DNA of 44,109 nucleotides from the NCBI GenBank assembly GCA_963577065.1, contig CAUYXJ010000013.1:1-44109 (forward strand). The letters run 5' to 3'. Of this stretch, positions 30,357 to 37,956 are shown in pieces; position 1 is the first letter of the stretch; every line of letters begins with the position of its first letter. The notes beneath the pieces were generated by a model that made no database searches, was not told where the DNA came from, and was given only the letters and a program-made list of their open reading frames with translations. Source of the DNA: CAUYXJ01 sp963577065 (GTDB lineage Bacteria; Chloroflexota; Dehalococcoidia; Tepidiformales; Tepidiformaceae). Made by a program: the position numbers and the translations under genes.

Positions 30357-30908
30357 GTGGCAGTCCGCATTCTCGGCGTGAACGGCAGCATCCGCGACGG
30401 AAGCAGCGCGGACCGCGCGCTGCGCTTCGTGATCGACCTCCTCACGCAGGATGGCGCCCAATGCGAGGCCTTCGAGATCGGCACGCTGCCGCTCCTCGAC
30501 GGCCGCCCCGACGGCGACTATCCGGCGATCGCGGGCGCCTGGCGGGCAGCCGCCGAGGCCGCTGAAGGGCTCGTGCTGACCGTCCCCACCTATCACGGCG
30601 CCGCCCCCGGCGCCCTCAAGAACGCTCTCGATTTCCTGGACGTGCCCCAAATCGCGGGCAAGCCCTTCGCCCTCATCGGCATTGCCGGCGGCGATGCCGA
30701 ACCGGGCGTGACCGATATCGCCCGGGTCTTACGCCACATCGGCGGCATCGCCGCCGTGCCCGACGTCGTCATCTCTCGCTCGGCCGACCACTGGGGAGCG
30801 GGCGACCAACCCTCGAACAAGAGCGTTGCGATCGCCCTGGCGAAAGTCGCATCCGATCTGATGACGCTCTGCGGTCTTGCCGCGGAAGGCAAGTTGCCAC
30901 AGCCGTGA
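30357..30908 (+). CDS. NADPH-dependent FMN reductase (flavodoxin-fold)
   Basis: A 183-residue flavin reductase or quinone/azo reductase-like protein. The FMN phosphate loop GVNGSIRDGSSADRAL begins at residue 8, and the second signature TVPTYHGAAPGALKNALDFL is near residue 80, followed by KPFALIGIAGGD. I start at GTG 30357, since VAVRILGVNGSIR is the natural N-terminus; the longer frame is low-complexity. The electron acceptor cannot be named. The stop overlaps the Nudix start (GTGA), so the two genes are coupled. Confidence 0.88.
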   Translation: MAVRILGVNGSIRDGSSADRALRFVIDLLTQDGAQCEAFEIGTLPLLDGRPDGDYPAIAGAWRAAAEAAEGLVLTVPTYHGAAPGALKNALDFLDVPQIAGKPFALIGIAGGDAEPGVTDIARVLRHIGGIAAVPDVVISRSADHWGAGDQPSNKSVAIALAKVASDLMTLCGLAAEGKLPQP

Positions 30909-31318
30909 CCACGGGCCGGCGGCGGCCCAGCGTCGGCGTCGCCATCGTCGTCCGCGACGAAGCGGGACGCGTGCTCTTGGGACGGCGCGCCGTGGGCTGG
31001 GGCGCGGGCCAGTGGTGCGTTCCCTGCGGCTCGCTCGAGTGGGGCGAAGACATCCGCGAAGCGGCGGCCCGCGAGCTCCTGGAGGAGACCGGCGTCCGCG
31101 CGCAGGCGGGCGCAGTCGTCTCCGTGCAATCGAACTTCCACGATCCAGAGCGGCTGACCGTGGGCATCTGGTTCGCGGCCGTGAACGCGGAGGGCGAGGC
31201 GCATCCCGCGGACGGCGAGCTCAGCGAGGTCGGCTACTTCGACCCTGCCGCGCCGCCACCCCTGGCCTTCCCGACGGACGCGGTCGTGCTCGCCCAGCTC
31301 GCCAGCGGGGACGGCTAG
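30905..31318 (+). CDS. Nudix hydrolase
   Basis: Hydrolyses a nucleoside diphosphate linked to another group. The Nudix box begins at Gly43 (GSLEWGED), continues with the conserved glutamates in RELLEETGV, and all metal-binding acids are present. The protein has 137 residues, a single domain with no specificity motif I can read. It starts at GTG, overlapping the reductase stop by four bases. The stop TAG shares CTAG with the convergent sodX gene. Confidence 0.9.
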   Translation: MTTGRRRPSVGVAIVVRDEAGRVLLGRRAVGWGAGQWCVPCGSLEWGEDIREAAARELLEETGVRAQAGAVVSVQSNFHDPERLTVGIWFAAVNAEGEAHPADGELSEVGYFDPAAPPPLAFPTDAVVLAQLASGDG

Positions 31319-31707
31319 CGGCAAGCGCCGAAGCGCTCCGGTGGCCAGTAACGCCAGACGACACGGCCCACGAGATCACCCGTCCGCACAGGCCCGAACG
31401 TGCGGCTGTCCGTGCTCGCGGCGGGGTTGTCACCGAGCAGCACCACGCGCTTCCGCCCGGCGAAGTCAGCGACGCGTTTCGCGATCACGCGCGAGCGGTC
31501 GCGCGGATCGCGCGCGAGCACGACCGCGCCGAGGGAGGGCGGGCGGCGGCGGGCCCGGGTATCGACGACGACGTAGTCGCCATCCGCGAGCGCGGGCGCC
31601 ATGCTCGCGCCTTCGACCACGTAGCGCACGAAACATCGCCGCGCGAGCGCGAAGAGCGCCCCCGCGAGTACGGCGAGGGCGGCGGAGACGACGAAGCCGG
31701 CCCGCAA
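31315..31707 (-). CDS. sodX: Nickel-type superoxide dismutase maturation protease (S26 signal-peptidase family)
   Basis: A 130-residue membrane-anchored serine protease of the S26 family. One N-terminal hydrophobic helix (VVSAALAVLAGALFAL) is followed by the catalytic Ser35 in EGASMAPAL and Lys77 in RVIAKRV. It lies 40 nt downstream of sodN, and SodX cuts the SodN propeptide to expose the nickel-hook histidine. The start is TTG at 31705-31707; a slightly longer version starting upstream is possible. It shares the CTAG stop with the Nudix gene. Confidence 0.85.
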   Translation of the reverse strand: MRAGFVVSAALAVLAGALFALARRCFVRYVVEGASMAPALADGDYVVVDTRARRRPPSLGAVVLARDPRDRSRVIAKRVADFAGRKRVVLLGDNPAASTDSRTFGPVRTGDLVGRVVWRYWPPERFGACR

Positions 31708-31747
31708 ACGGCGGCCGGCTTCGTCCGGGCTGATCGTGGTCTCGCGC

Positions 31748-32191
31748 TTAGCCCGCGGTGTAGAAGGGCACGTCGCTGCGATTCTTCGAGGCCCAGAAGA
31801 TGTCGTGGATCCCCCCGATCGTGTCGACGAGTGCCTGCGCGGCCTCGACGTTGACCTCGACCTTGTTCTGCGAGCAGAGCTTGGCGGCGTTCCAGAAGGT
31901 CGTGTGCAGATCCGGATTCGCCTCCAGATGCGGCGGCTTGAAGTAGTCGGTCCAGAGGATCAGCAACTCATCTTTGGCGAGCTGGGCCTGCTCCTCTTTG
32001 ATCGCAATGAAGCGGCTTCGGGTGTTCTCCGTGGCGAGGTCGTTGCCGTGGAGGTCTCCGAGTTTCTTCGCCATCGAGAGGACGGCTTCGGCGGCGATGC
32101 GAGCGGAAGCGGGGTCGTAGACGCCGCAGGGGCCGTCGCAGTGGGCGTAGGCGGTGTTCGCGGGACGAAGGATGCGGGCCAACAGGCTCAT
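31748..32191 (-). CDS. sodN: Nickel superoxide dismutase precursor
   Basis: Converts superoxide to peroxide and oxygen in a hexameric Ni enzyme. The precursor has 147 residues. The nickel hook HCDGPCGVYDP begins at His17, so SodX should remove the first 16 residues (MSLLARILRPANTAYA) to free the His1 amine; the family hook is HCxxPCGxY. ATG at 32191 has AAGGAG 7 nt upstream. The promoter region carries TATACT and an inverted repeat. The downstream gene is sodX. Confidence 0.96.
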   Translation of the reverse strand: MSLLARILRPANTAYAHCDGPCGVYDPASARIAAEAVLSMAKKLGDLHGNDLATENTRSRFIAIKEEQAQLAKDELLILWTDYFKPPHLEANPDLHTTFWNAAKLCSQNKVEVNVEAAQALVDTIGGIHDIFWASKNRSDVPFYTAG

Positions 32192-32241
32192 GGAAGGGCT
32201 CCTTAGGTGCTGATTCTCAAAGCAGGGTTCCTCGGCGCCGA

Positions 32242-32247
32242 AGTATA
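32242..32247 (-). promoter_or_regulatory. -10 box of sodN
   Basis: TATACT on the minus strand, about 50 nt before the ATG. The -35 position 17 nt upstream reads AGCCAA, which is weak, so an activator may be needed. Confidence 0.5.
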
Positions 32248-32272
32248 GCGGGCAGCGCGGGCCGTTGGCTTC

Positions 32273-32286
32273 CGTGCCAGGGCACG
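32273..32286. promoter_or_regulatory. Inverted repeat upstream of the sodN promoter
   Basis: CGTGCC-AG-GGCACG, perfect six-base arms. It sits just upstream of the -35 position of sodN and just after the end of the aldo/keto reductase gene. The loop of two is too short for six RNA base pairs, so an operator is likelier than a terminator. Confidence 0.4.
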
Positions 32287-32306
32287 AACGCCGAGCGCGG
32301 GACTGT

Positions 32307-33248
32307 TTAGGGGAGCTCCGCGCTCAGGTCCGCGAGGCGCGCAGCTTCGTCGTCGCTGATCGCAAAGTCGATCGCGCCCGCGTTTTCGCGCGCCTGGCGG
32401 GCGTGGCGCGCACCGGGAATGGGGAGGACCCGTTCCTGCCGCGCGAGCCAGTTCAACGCGACCTGTCCCGGCGTGCGACCGTGCGTCTGGCCGATCTCGT
32501 CGAGCGCTCGCAGCAGCGGCTGTAGGTGTGGCTGTAGCTGTTCGGGCTTGCGCAACCGCGCGCTGAAACGGCCTAGGCCACGTGGCGCCGGAGCGCCGCC
32601 CTGGTGCTTCCCGGTGAGTACCCCCCGCGCGAGCGGGAAGTAGGCGATCAGCGTCACATCGAGCTCGTGACAGGTTTCGAGAACGCCGTTCTCTTCCGGC
32701 GCTCTGTGGCAGAGGCTGTAGTTCACCTGATTCGAAACGAGCGGCACTCCTCGCTCGGCGAGGGCGGCGTGCGCGGTTCGCATCTGCGCGGCGCTGTAGT
32801 TGCTCACGCCGACGTAGCGCACCTTGCCCGCAGCAACGGCATCCGCGAGCCGGTCCATCAGACTCCGGATGCGCAGGAGGGTGAAGGGAAAATGGATCTG
32901 GTAGAGGTCGACCGTTTCACGCTGCAGCCGCCGCAGGCTGGCGTCGAGGGCCCCTTCGAGGGAGCTGCTCGTGAGGCGGTAGGGGAGGGGGGCGAACTTG
33001 GTAGCCACCAGCGCGGGCTCGTGACTCCCGGCGAGGATGCGGCCAATGACCCGCTCCGAGCGGCCCCGGTTGTAGACCTCGGCTGTATCGATGAGCCGCA
33101 CGCCATTGCTCATCGCCGCCTCGAACGCCGCTCGCGGGCGGGTGGCGTCCTCGCCCTCGCCCCGCCGCGCCCCCCAGCTGTTCGTACCGATTCCGAGGGG
33201 ACGCAGCCTGAGTTCGGTGGGCCCGAAGCGCATGTCCGGAAGCGTCAT
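32307..33248 (-). CDS. Aldo/keto reductase
   Basis: A 313-residue NADPH-dependent oxidoreductase with the (alpha/beta)8 fold. The catalytic tetrad is Asp54 (DTAEVY), Tyr59, Lys84 (ATKFAP) and His119 (YQIHFP). The nucleotide-binding C-terminus (LPIPGARHARQARENAGA) is family-typical. The substrate is unknown. ATG at 33248; TAAACT lies 9 nt upstream, and the region before it is an imperfect octamer repeat. The gene is divergent from the ferredoxin. Confidence 0.93.
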   Translation of the reverse strand: MTLPDMRFGPTELRLRPLGIGTNSWGARRGEGEDATRPRAAFEAAMSNGVRLIDTAEVYNRGRSERVIGRILAGSHEPALVATKFAPLPYRLTSSSLEGALDASLRRLQRETVDLYQIHFPFTLLRIRSLMDRLADAVAAGKVRYVGVSNYSAAQMRTAHAALAERGVPLVSNQVNYSLCHRAPEENGVLETCHELDVTLIAYFPLARGVLTGKHQGGAPAPRGLGRFSARLRKPEQLQPHLQPLLRALDEIGQTHGRTPGQVALNWLARQERVLPIPGARHARQARENAGAIDFAISDDEAARLADLSAELP

Positions 33249-33263
33249 GCGGGAGGGAGTTTA

Positions 33264-33299
33264 GAGTTCAAGGTTCAGAGTTCAAAGTTCAGAGTTCAG
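33264..33299. repeat. Short imperfect tandem repeat in the AKR promoter region
   Basis: GAGTTCA/AGGTTCA/GAGTTCA/AAGTTCA/GAGTTCA: five 7-8 base units. On the minus strand the units read TTGAAC or CTGAAC, close to a -35 box; one of them lies 16 nt from TAAACT. Confidence 0.7.
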
Positions 33300-33391
33300 A
33301 GAGGGAGCACGAAGGGCTGCGCTTGCGGGCGCCTGGGGCCGAACCTAAGATCAAGCCTGGCGTAAGCCACACGTCGATCCCAAGGCTGGCG

Positions 33392-33907
33392 ATGTCCTAC
33401 AGCATTATCGAAACGTGCATCGGCTGCACTGCCTGCACGAAGCGCTGCCCGACGAACGCGATCACCGGCTCGCGCAACGAGCTCCACGTGATCGACCCCA
33501 CGCTCTGCATCGATTGCGGCGCCTGCGGCGTGGTCTGCCCACCGGAATCCATCCTCGACGAGTTCGGCGAGGTGACGAAGTCGATCAAGAAGAACGAGTG
33601 GCCGAAGGCGGTCGTGATCGAGGAGAAGTGCATCGGCTCGGGCTGCGAGCTCTGCATCAACATCTGTCCCTTCGATGCGCTCAGCCTGCAGCACACGGAC
33701 CGTGTCGACGACTTCTTCGGCGTGAGCGTCGTCGATGAGAAGAAGTGCACCGGCTGCCGCCTCTGTGAGGACGTCTGCGGGTGGGATTCGGTCCACATCT
33801 TCCCGCTGAAGCACGAGATCCTGAAGCCGCTCGAAGAGCTGACCGACCAGGAGATCGCGCTGGTGAAGCAGGCGAAGACCGCCCAGGACGCGATCGAAGT
33901 TTCCTAA
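33392..33907 (+). CDS. Ferredoxin-like protein with four [4Fe-4S] cysteine motifs
   Basis: A 171-residue soluble electron carrier. Cysteines at 9/12/15/19 and 39/42/45/49 form two complete CxxCxxCxxxC sets. A third set, at 80/85/88/92, has a longer first spacing (CIGSGCELCINIC). The fourth is at 119/122/125/129. The final ~40 residues are helical and polar. No transmembrane helix. Start: ATG at 33392, since MSYSIIETC is the usual ferredoxin N-terminus. The partner enzyme is unknown; no oxidoreductase complex is next to it. Confidence 0.9.
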   Translation: MSYSIIETCIGCTACTKRCPTNAITGSRNELHVIDPTLCIDCGACGVVCPPESILDEFGEVTKSIKKNEWPKAVVIEEKCIGSGCELCINICPFDALSLQHTDRVDDFFGVSVVDEKKCTGCRLCEDVCGWDSVHIFPLKHEILKPLEELTDQEIALVKQAKTAQDAIEVS

Positions 33908-33925
33908 GCCCGGAACCAGACCGCG

Positions 33926-34210
33926 CTAGGCGTAGTGCTCGATCCTCCCCGCGAGATCGAGATCGAGCTGGGTCACGCCCCCCGCGTCGTGCGTGCTCAG
34001 GCGAATGGCGACGGTGCTGTAGACGATCGAAAGCTCGGGGTGGTGGCCCATCACCTCGGCGGCCATGGCCACGCGGTTCACGAACCCCATCGCGGCAATA
34101 TGGTCGTCGAGCTTGAAGGTTTTGCTGATCGCCTGGTCGCCATCGGCGGCCCAGCCAGAGAGGGCGTTGACGGCCTCCGCGACCTGGCTGGCACTCAATC
34201 GTTCGGGCAT
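33926..34210 (-). CDS. 4a-hydroxytetrahydrobiopterin dehydratase (pterin-4a-carbinolamine dehydratase)
   Basis: Dehydrates 4a-hydroxytetrahydropterin, or acts in a related pterin or molybdopterin role. The 94 residues include the signature HHPELSIVYSTVAIRLSTHD followed by AGGVTQLDLDLA. ATG at 34210 follows AGGAG at 7 nt; the longer frame upstream is the antisense of the binding-protein gene. No aromatic amino-acid hydroxylase is nearby, so its job may differ from the textbook one. Confidence 0.93.
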   Translation of the reverse strand: MPERLSASQVAEAVNALSGWAADGDQAISKTFKLDDHIAAMGFVNRVAMAAEVMGHHPELSIVYSTVAIRLSTHDAGGVTQLDLDLAGRIEHYA

Positions 34211-34277
34211 GGCAGCTCTCCTCGGCTTCACCTGGCGTTTCCGGTTCCTAAGCCGTTGGTCAGCAAGGATAGTACGA

Positions 34278-36026
34278 GTGACGACGGCACGGCGGGGCGG
34301 GCGAAGGCGGAGCCGGCGCTGGTTCCTCGGCGCCCTCGGCGCCTCGGCCGGAGCGGCCGGCCTCACGGCAATCGGCGCCTGCGGCGACAGCGCCAGCGGA
34401 GGCCCCCCCGCAGCGCTTTCGAGCCCAACGCCCACCGTCGCGCCCACCCAACCGGGGGAGCCCGAGCCCACGCCCACGCGGCCGCCGCCTTCGGGCCGCC
34501 ACGGGGGCACGCTGCGCTACACCGCCCTCGTCTCCAGCGACGGCAGGTTCGACCCGCACCTGACGAGATCGACGACCGTGTTGAGTCAGCAGGCGTTGAT
34601 CTACAGCCGCCTGATCGCTTACGAAAGCCAGGTCGAAGGCCGGCTCGAGCCGGACCTCGCGCTCGGCCTCCCGGAGCAACCGGACGAGCTCACCTATACC
34701 TTCCACTTGAACCCCGAAGCCCGCTGGCACGAGCAGGCGCCGCTTTTCAACCGGGTCGTCACGGCGAACGACGTGGCCCTGAGCATCGAGCGCCAACGGC
34801 AGGGCGACACGTCCTTCCCGCGCAAGGCCCGTTGGTCGCAGATTGAGTCCGTGGAGGCGCTCGACGAACGCACGCTCACAGTCCGGACCGCGGTACCGTT
34901 CGCGGGCACGTTGGACCGCTTTGCCTCGCCCGAAGGCTTCGTGGTACCCCCCGAACTCGAAGGCGGCTTCGGGAGCAATCGGCAGATCGGCAGCGGACCG
35001 TTCCGCTGGCTCGAGTGGTCCGAGGGAGCCTTCGCGAGCACCGTGCGCAACCCCGCGTGGCACGGGCCCGAGGGCGGGCCATTCCTCGACGGCGTCTCCG
35101 CGGTGCAGCCGCGCACCGCCGACGAGGTGGAGGCGGACTTTCGCGCGAAGAAGCTCGACGCCGCAGTGGTCGGGTTTGGGCCGGCCCGGGAGCTGAAGAG
35201 CCGCCTCCCAGAGCTCCGCGAGGCGCGCTCGGCGCTCGCCCAGTTCTACGGCATGCGTTTCCTCTCAGCGCTTCCGCCCTACGACGACGAGCGCCTGCGC
35301 AACGCGATCACCACCGCCCTCGACCGTCGCGCGATGCTCGACCGCTTCTTCGACGGCGCCGGGACGATCAACCCCTGGGTTAGCGCGGCGATGACGCGCT
35401 GGTCGCTGCCGCAAGCGGAGCTGCAGCAACGACCCGGCTACCGCCCGGGAAGCGGCGGGCGGGAGGCCGATGTTGCGGAGGCACGCCTCGCCTTGGAGAG
35501 CTACCTGGAGAGCAAGGAGCTTCCGGACCCGCTCGAGCTCCTTGTGGAGGACGATGTTGAGGAGAGTCTGGGGATGGGCAGCCTGATTCGGGATCAGCTC
35601 GAAGCCACGCTCGGTCTGAACGTGACCATCACCCCGGTTCCGATCCAGGCGCTCGGCCAGCGACTGTCCGAAGGGCAGGCTCCGTGGGCCGTGGGGTCCG
35701 ACGACGGCTGGATCGAGCTCGACGACTGGCTTTTTCCGCACTTCCACAGCGAGGGAACGAGGAACAGCTTTGCCCTTCGCGATGACGACCTCGATGCGCT
35801 CATCGCGGACCAGCGTGCGGAGATGTCCCCGGACCGGCGGCAGGCGATCGGCTACGACGTCCAGCGCCGCCTCCTCGACCTGAACGTCGGCGCGAACTTC
35901 GTAAGCGAGGACGTAGTCACGCTGTTCTGGCCGTACGTCCAAGCCTTTCCCGTGGACGCGGGTGACGCGTACCAGGACCGCTTCGCGCGGACCTGGATCG
36001 ATCGCGCCCACCCGAGCTACGTCTAG
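34278..36026 (+). CDS. Tat-exported extracellular solute-binding protein, family 5 (oligopeptide/nickel type)
   Basis: A 582-residue SBP_bac_5 protein. The N-terminus carries a twin-arginine signal (SRRWFLGALGASAGAAG) and then a lipobox-like IGAC, so it is probably a Tat-exported lipoprotein. A Thr/Pro-rich linker (~residues 45-80) leads to the binding domain, with GGTLRYTALVSSDGRFDPH, DELTYTFHLNPEARWHE and the later NAITTALDR. The ligand cannot be named. No permease or ATPase gene is adjacent. I start at GTG 34278; upstream residues of the longer frame are antisense of the dehydratase gene. Convergent with the FlgM-like gene, 7 nt apart. Confidence 0.88.
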   Translation: MTTARRGGRRRSRRWFLGALGASAGAAGLTAIGACGDSASGGPPAALSSPTPTVAPTQPGEPEPTPTRPPPSGRHGGTLRYTALVSSDGRFDPHLTRSTTVLSQQALIYSRLIAYESQVEGRLEPDLALGLPEQPDELTYTFHLNPEARWHEQAPLFNRVVTANDVALSIERQRQGDTSFPRKARWSQIESVEALDERTLTVRTAVPFAGTLDRFASPEGFVVPPELEGGFGSNRQIGSGPFRWLEWSEGAFASTVRNPAWHGPEGGPFLDGVSAVQPRTADEVEADFRAKKLDAAVVGFGPARELKSRLPELREARSALAQFYGMRFLSALPPYDDERLRNAITTALDRRAMLDRFFDGAGTINPWVSAAMTRWSLPQAELQQRPGYRPGSGGREADVAEARLALESYLESKELPDPLELLVEDDVEESLGMGSLIRDQLEATLGLNVTITPVPIQALGQRLSEGQAPWAVGSDDGWIELDDWLFPHFHSEGTRNSFALRDDDLDALIADQRAEMSPDRRQAIGYDVQRRLLDLNVGANFVSEDVVTLFWPYVQAFPVDAGDAYQDRFARTWIDRAHPSYV

Positions 36027-36033
36027 CCCGGCG

Positions 36034-36315
36034 CTAGACGCCCCCGTCCAGGATGTGCCGCGCGATTGCCGCCGAGTCGGGCCGGTACTCGCCCCGGGAG
36101 ACCCGCTCCCGCAGCTCGGCCACGCGGCCGTCACGCAGATCCGGTGCCGCGTCCACAGCTGCGCGGGCGCGGATGAACTCCCCCGCCGCGGGTGTCACGC
36201 TGAGCGAATCGTTGGGGGCGGACGCAGGCGCTCCGGCGGCGCTCCCGCGCGGATACCCAACGAGCTCGACGCTCCCGAGCGGGGCCTGGCGGCTGATCTT
36301 GCGCATCTGAGACAT
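36034..36315 (-). CDS. FlgM-like anti-sigma factor
   Basis: A 93-residue protein whose C-terminal half (GRVAELRERVSRGEYRPD, then SAAIARHILDG) matches the sigma-binding helix region of FlgM (anti-sigma-28). The N-terminal ~40 residues are disordered. No flagellar gene is in the window. It lies 23 nt downstream of the sortase gene on the same strand, so it is likely cotranscribed with it. The assignment rests on the short C-terminal motif only. Confidence 0.65.
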   Translation of the reverse strand: MSQMRKISRQAPLGSVELVGYPRGSAAGAPASAPNDSLSVTPAAGEFIRARAAVDAAPDLRDGRVAELRERVSRGEYRPDSAAIARHILDGGV

Positions 36316-36338
36316 GATCTTCTCCCTCTCCCTGGCTA

Positions 36339-37034
36339 CTAACCGGCGGCCTCGATGTTGTCGGCCTTGGCGTTGCGGACGATGGGCCGCTGCCCCTCGT
36401 CCCGAATGAGCGAGCCGGTGACGATCAGGCGCTGCGCGAGGTCACTCGTGCAGGTGATCAGGGTGACCCGCGATTGGTGATCAGATTCGAGCACCTCCAC
36501 GAGCCCTGGGTCCACGACCCGAACACTGGTCACCTCGTAGCGGTGGCGCGCCTCCCCGGCGAAGACCTCGATGACATCGCCAACTTCCACGTCGGGCAAG
36601 CCTGCAAAGACCGCAACGTTCGCCGAGTCAGCAACCGAAACGTGGCCCGTGAGCACAACGTTGCCGGGCTCGCCCGGAAGAGCGGAATCGATATGGTGGC
36701 CGGCCGCCCCCCAGGCGGTCTCCCATTGGGGCCCGCTCTCGGTGGCGAACACGCCGACCTCATCGATGGCCGCGTCGATGCCGGCTGAGCTGACCACGAC
36801 ACGCGTGGGCAACCCACCGAGCTCGACCCGCGACGGTGCAGCAGCCGGGGCTGTGTCGATACTCTCCACAGGGTCGGACGCAGCCGCGAGCGTTTGTGTC
36901 TCGTGGTCCGCCGTCTGGTTCTGGGAAGGACTGCCGGCGGTGCTGTACCAGGTGATCCCACCAGCTGCAGCGACGAGCACTCCCGCGACTAGCCAGGTAG
37001 CCAGACCGCTCGAGTTTCGTTTCGGCTTCGCCAT
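36339..37034 (-). CDS. Sortase (class E/F-like)
   Basis: A 231-residue membrane-anchored transpeptidase. One N-terminal helix (LATWLVAGVLVAAAGGITW) is followed by a disordered ~40-residue spacer and the sortase barrel. Catalytic residues are His131 (VVLTGHVS), Cys195 (VTLITCTSD) and Arg202 (AQRLIVTG). The ATG at 37034 is preceded by GGGGGAGG. No LPXTG-type substrate is obvious in the window. The FlgM-like gene follows. Confidence 0.9.
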   Translation of the reverse strand: MAKPKRNSSGLATWLVAGVLVAAAGGITWYSTAGSPSQNQTADHETQTLAAASDPVESIDTAPAAAPSRVELGGLPTRVVVSSAGIDAAIDEVGVFATESGPQWETAWGAAGHHIDSALPGEPGNVVLTGHVSVADSANVAVFAGLPDVEVGDVIEVFAGEARHRYEVTSVRVVDPGLVEVLESDHQSRVTLITCTSDLAQRLIVTGSLIRDEGQRPIVRNAKADNIEAAG

Positions 37035-37063
37035 CGCCTCCCCCTTGGCCTCCCGAGGGGATT

Positions 37064-37135
37064 CCCCTAAGGAGTGACCTGCCCTAAGTGTCGGCAGGGA
37101 GGACCCTGATCTTGAACGGGATCCGGCCCTAAGGG
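37064..37135 (-). promoter_or_regulatory. Three CTTAGGG boxes upstream of the sortase gene
   Basis: CCCTAAG on the plus strand begins at 37065, 37082 and 37127; the last is within the palindrome CCCTAAGGG. GGGGATTCCCC (37057-37067) overlaps the first box. They lie 30-100 nt before the ATG and may bind a regulator. Confidence 0.35.
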
Positions 37136-37598
37136 AGCGGAGAGCGCAGACGGTTCGGTGACAGCCCGCCCCGCAGGTAACGGCCGGGGGGCAGCGACTC
37201 CACGGCGAGCGTGGCGGGGCCCGAGGGCACGGAGGGCGGGGCCCGAGGGCACGGAGGGCCGGGCCCACGTGTAGGGGGCCGGCCTAGACCTTTCGGACTA
37301 GGGGAAGATCAGCGCCAGACCCGTGCGGCGCGCCCGCACATTCCGCGGCGAGAAGCGGGGGGCGAGCGCTAGGGCCTGGGGCTGGGCCTACATCCCCCGG
37401 GAGCGAACCGCGGGTGGGGGCGGCAGGGGGCTGTAGGCGGTGGTCGCGAGGCGCGCCTGGCGCAGTTCTGCGAGACGCGCGGAGGCCGTACCCTGCCAAG
37501 CCCCGATCGCGTCGCTGAGGTCGCTGCTCACGCGGTGCAGCTGCTCGAAGGTGCGTTGCTCCGCGGCATCGAGGGTGGCTGGGTCGAGCGCCGTCGGC
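37136..37598. other. Gene-poor stretch upstream of the sortase gene
   Basis: About 460 bases with no secure gene. It holds a 22-base unit repeated exactly in tandem (37214-37235 and 37236-37257) and a hairpin with the arms CCTAGACC (37283-37290) and GGACTAGG (37295-37302) around TTTC. Open frames here are weak; one is listed below. Confidence 0.5.
37214..37257. repeat. 22-bp tandem direct repeat, two copies
   Basis: The unit begins GCGGGGCCCGAGG and ends GCACGGAGG; the copies at 37214 and 37236 are identical. Confidence 0.9.
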
Positions 37599-37609
37599 AT
37601 GGTGCTCAT
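37388..37609 (-). CDS. Hypothetical small protein (73 residues), doubtful
   Basis: An open frame with a helical, heptad-like middle (LDAAEQRTFEQLHRVSSDL, then AIGAWQGTASARLAEL) and a Pro-rich tail. I recognise no family. There is no Shine-Dalgarno or clear promoter, and its start overlaps that of an opposite frame. It might be a small coiled-coil protein of the sortase/FlgM neighbourhood. Confidence 0.25.
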   Translation of the reverse strand: MSTMPTALDPATLDAAEQRTFEQLHRVSSDLSDAIGAWQGTASARLAELRQARLATTAYSPLPPPPAVRSRGM

Positions 37610-37790
37610 GCACTACCGCAGCCGGCGGGTCGATCGCATGCAGCAGTCCGCCGCCGCGGTCTTCGCGATGCTCGCCGACGGCCGCCTCCCGCCCCCGGCG
37701 ATCGAGACGGGAACGCTCGCGGATGGCCCCCGCTTCCTCCGCCGCGTCCTCGACCGGGATGTCGTTGGGAAGCTGGTCCTACGCATCTAG
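37599..37790 (+). pseudogene. Possible C-terminal remnant of a zinc-type (MDR) oxidoreductase
   Basis: A 63-residue frame ending in FAMLADGRLPPPAIETG and then RDVVGKLVLRI, which resembles the last strand of medium-chain dehydrogenases (the 'GKxVL' end). Upstream DNA does not continue the domain. It may be a fragment left by deletion. The resemblance is short and could be chance. Confidence 0.25.
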
Positions 37791-37956
37791 CTCCGCGAGC
37801 GGTCCGAGTCCGGCGCTGTTGCGGCGACGATCTCACGCGTCTGCGCCGGAGTAGTACACCTGGAGGACCAGAGGTGGCCGAGCTGACCCACTTGGACCTG
37901 GTAGGCTCGCCGACACTCGCCCGCACCCCAACCACGCTGAGAGGCACACTGAAAAA

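Noticed and set aside
37866..37910. tRNA-like string (AGGTGGCCGAGCTGACC) before the LLM gene
   Set aside because: It resembles the start of a class II tRNA, but no acceptor stem, T-arm or anticodon stem follows.
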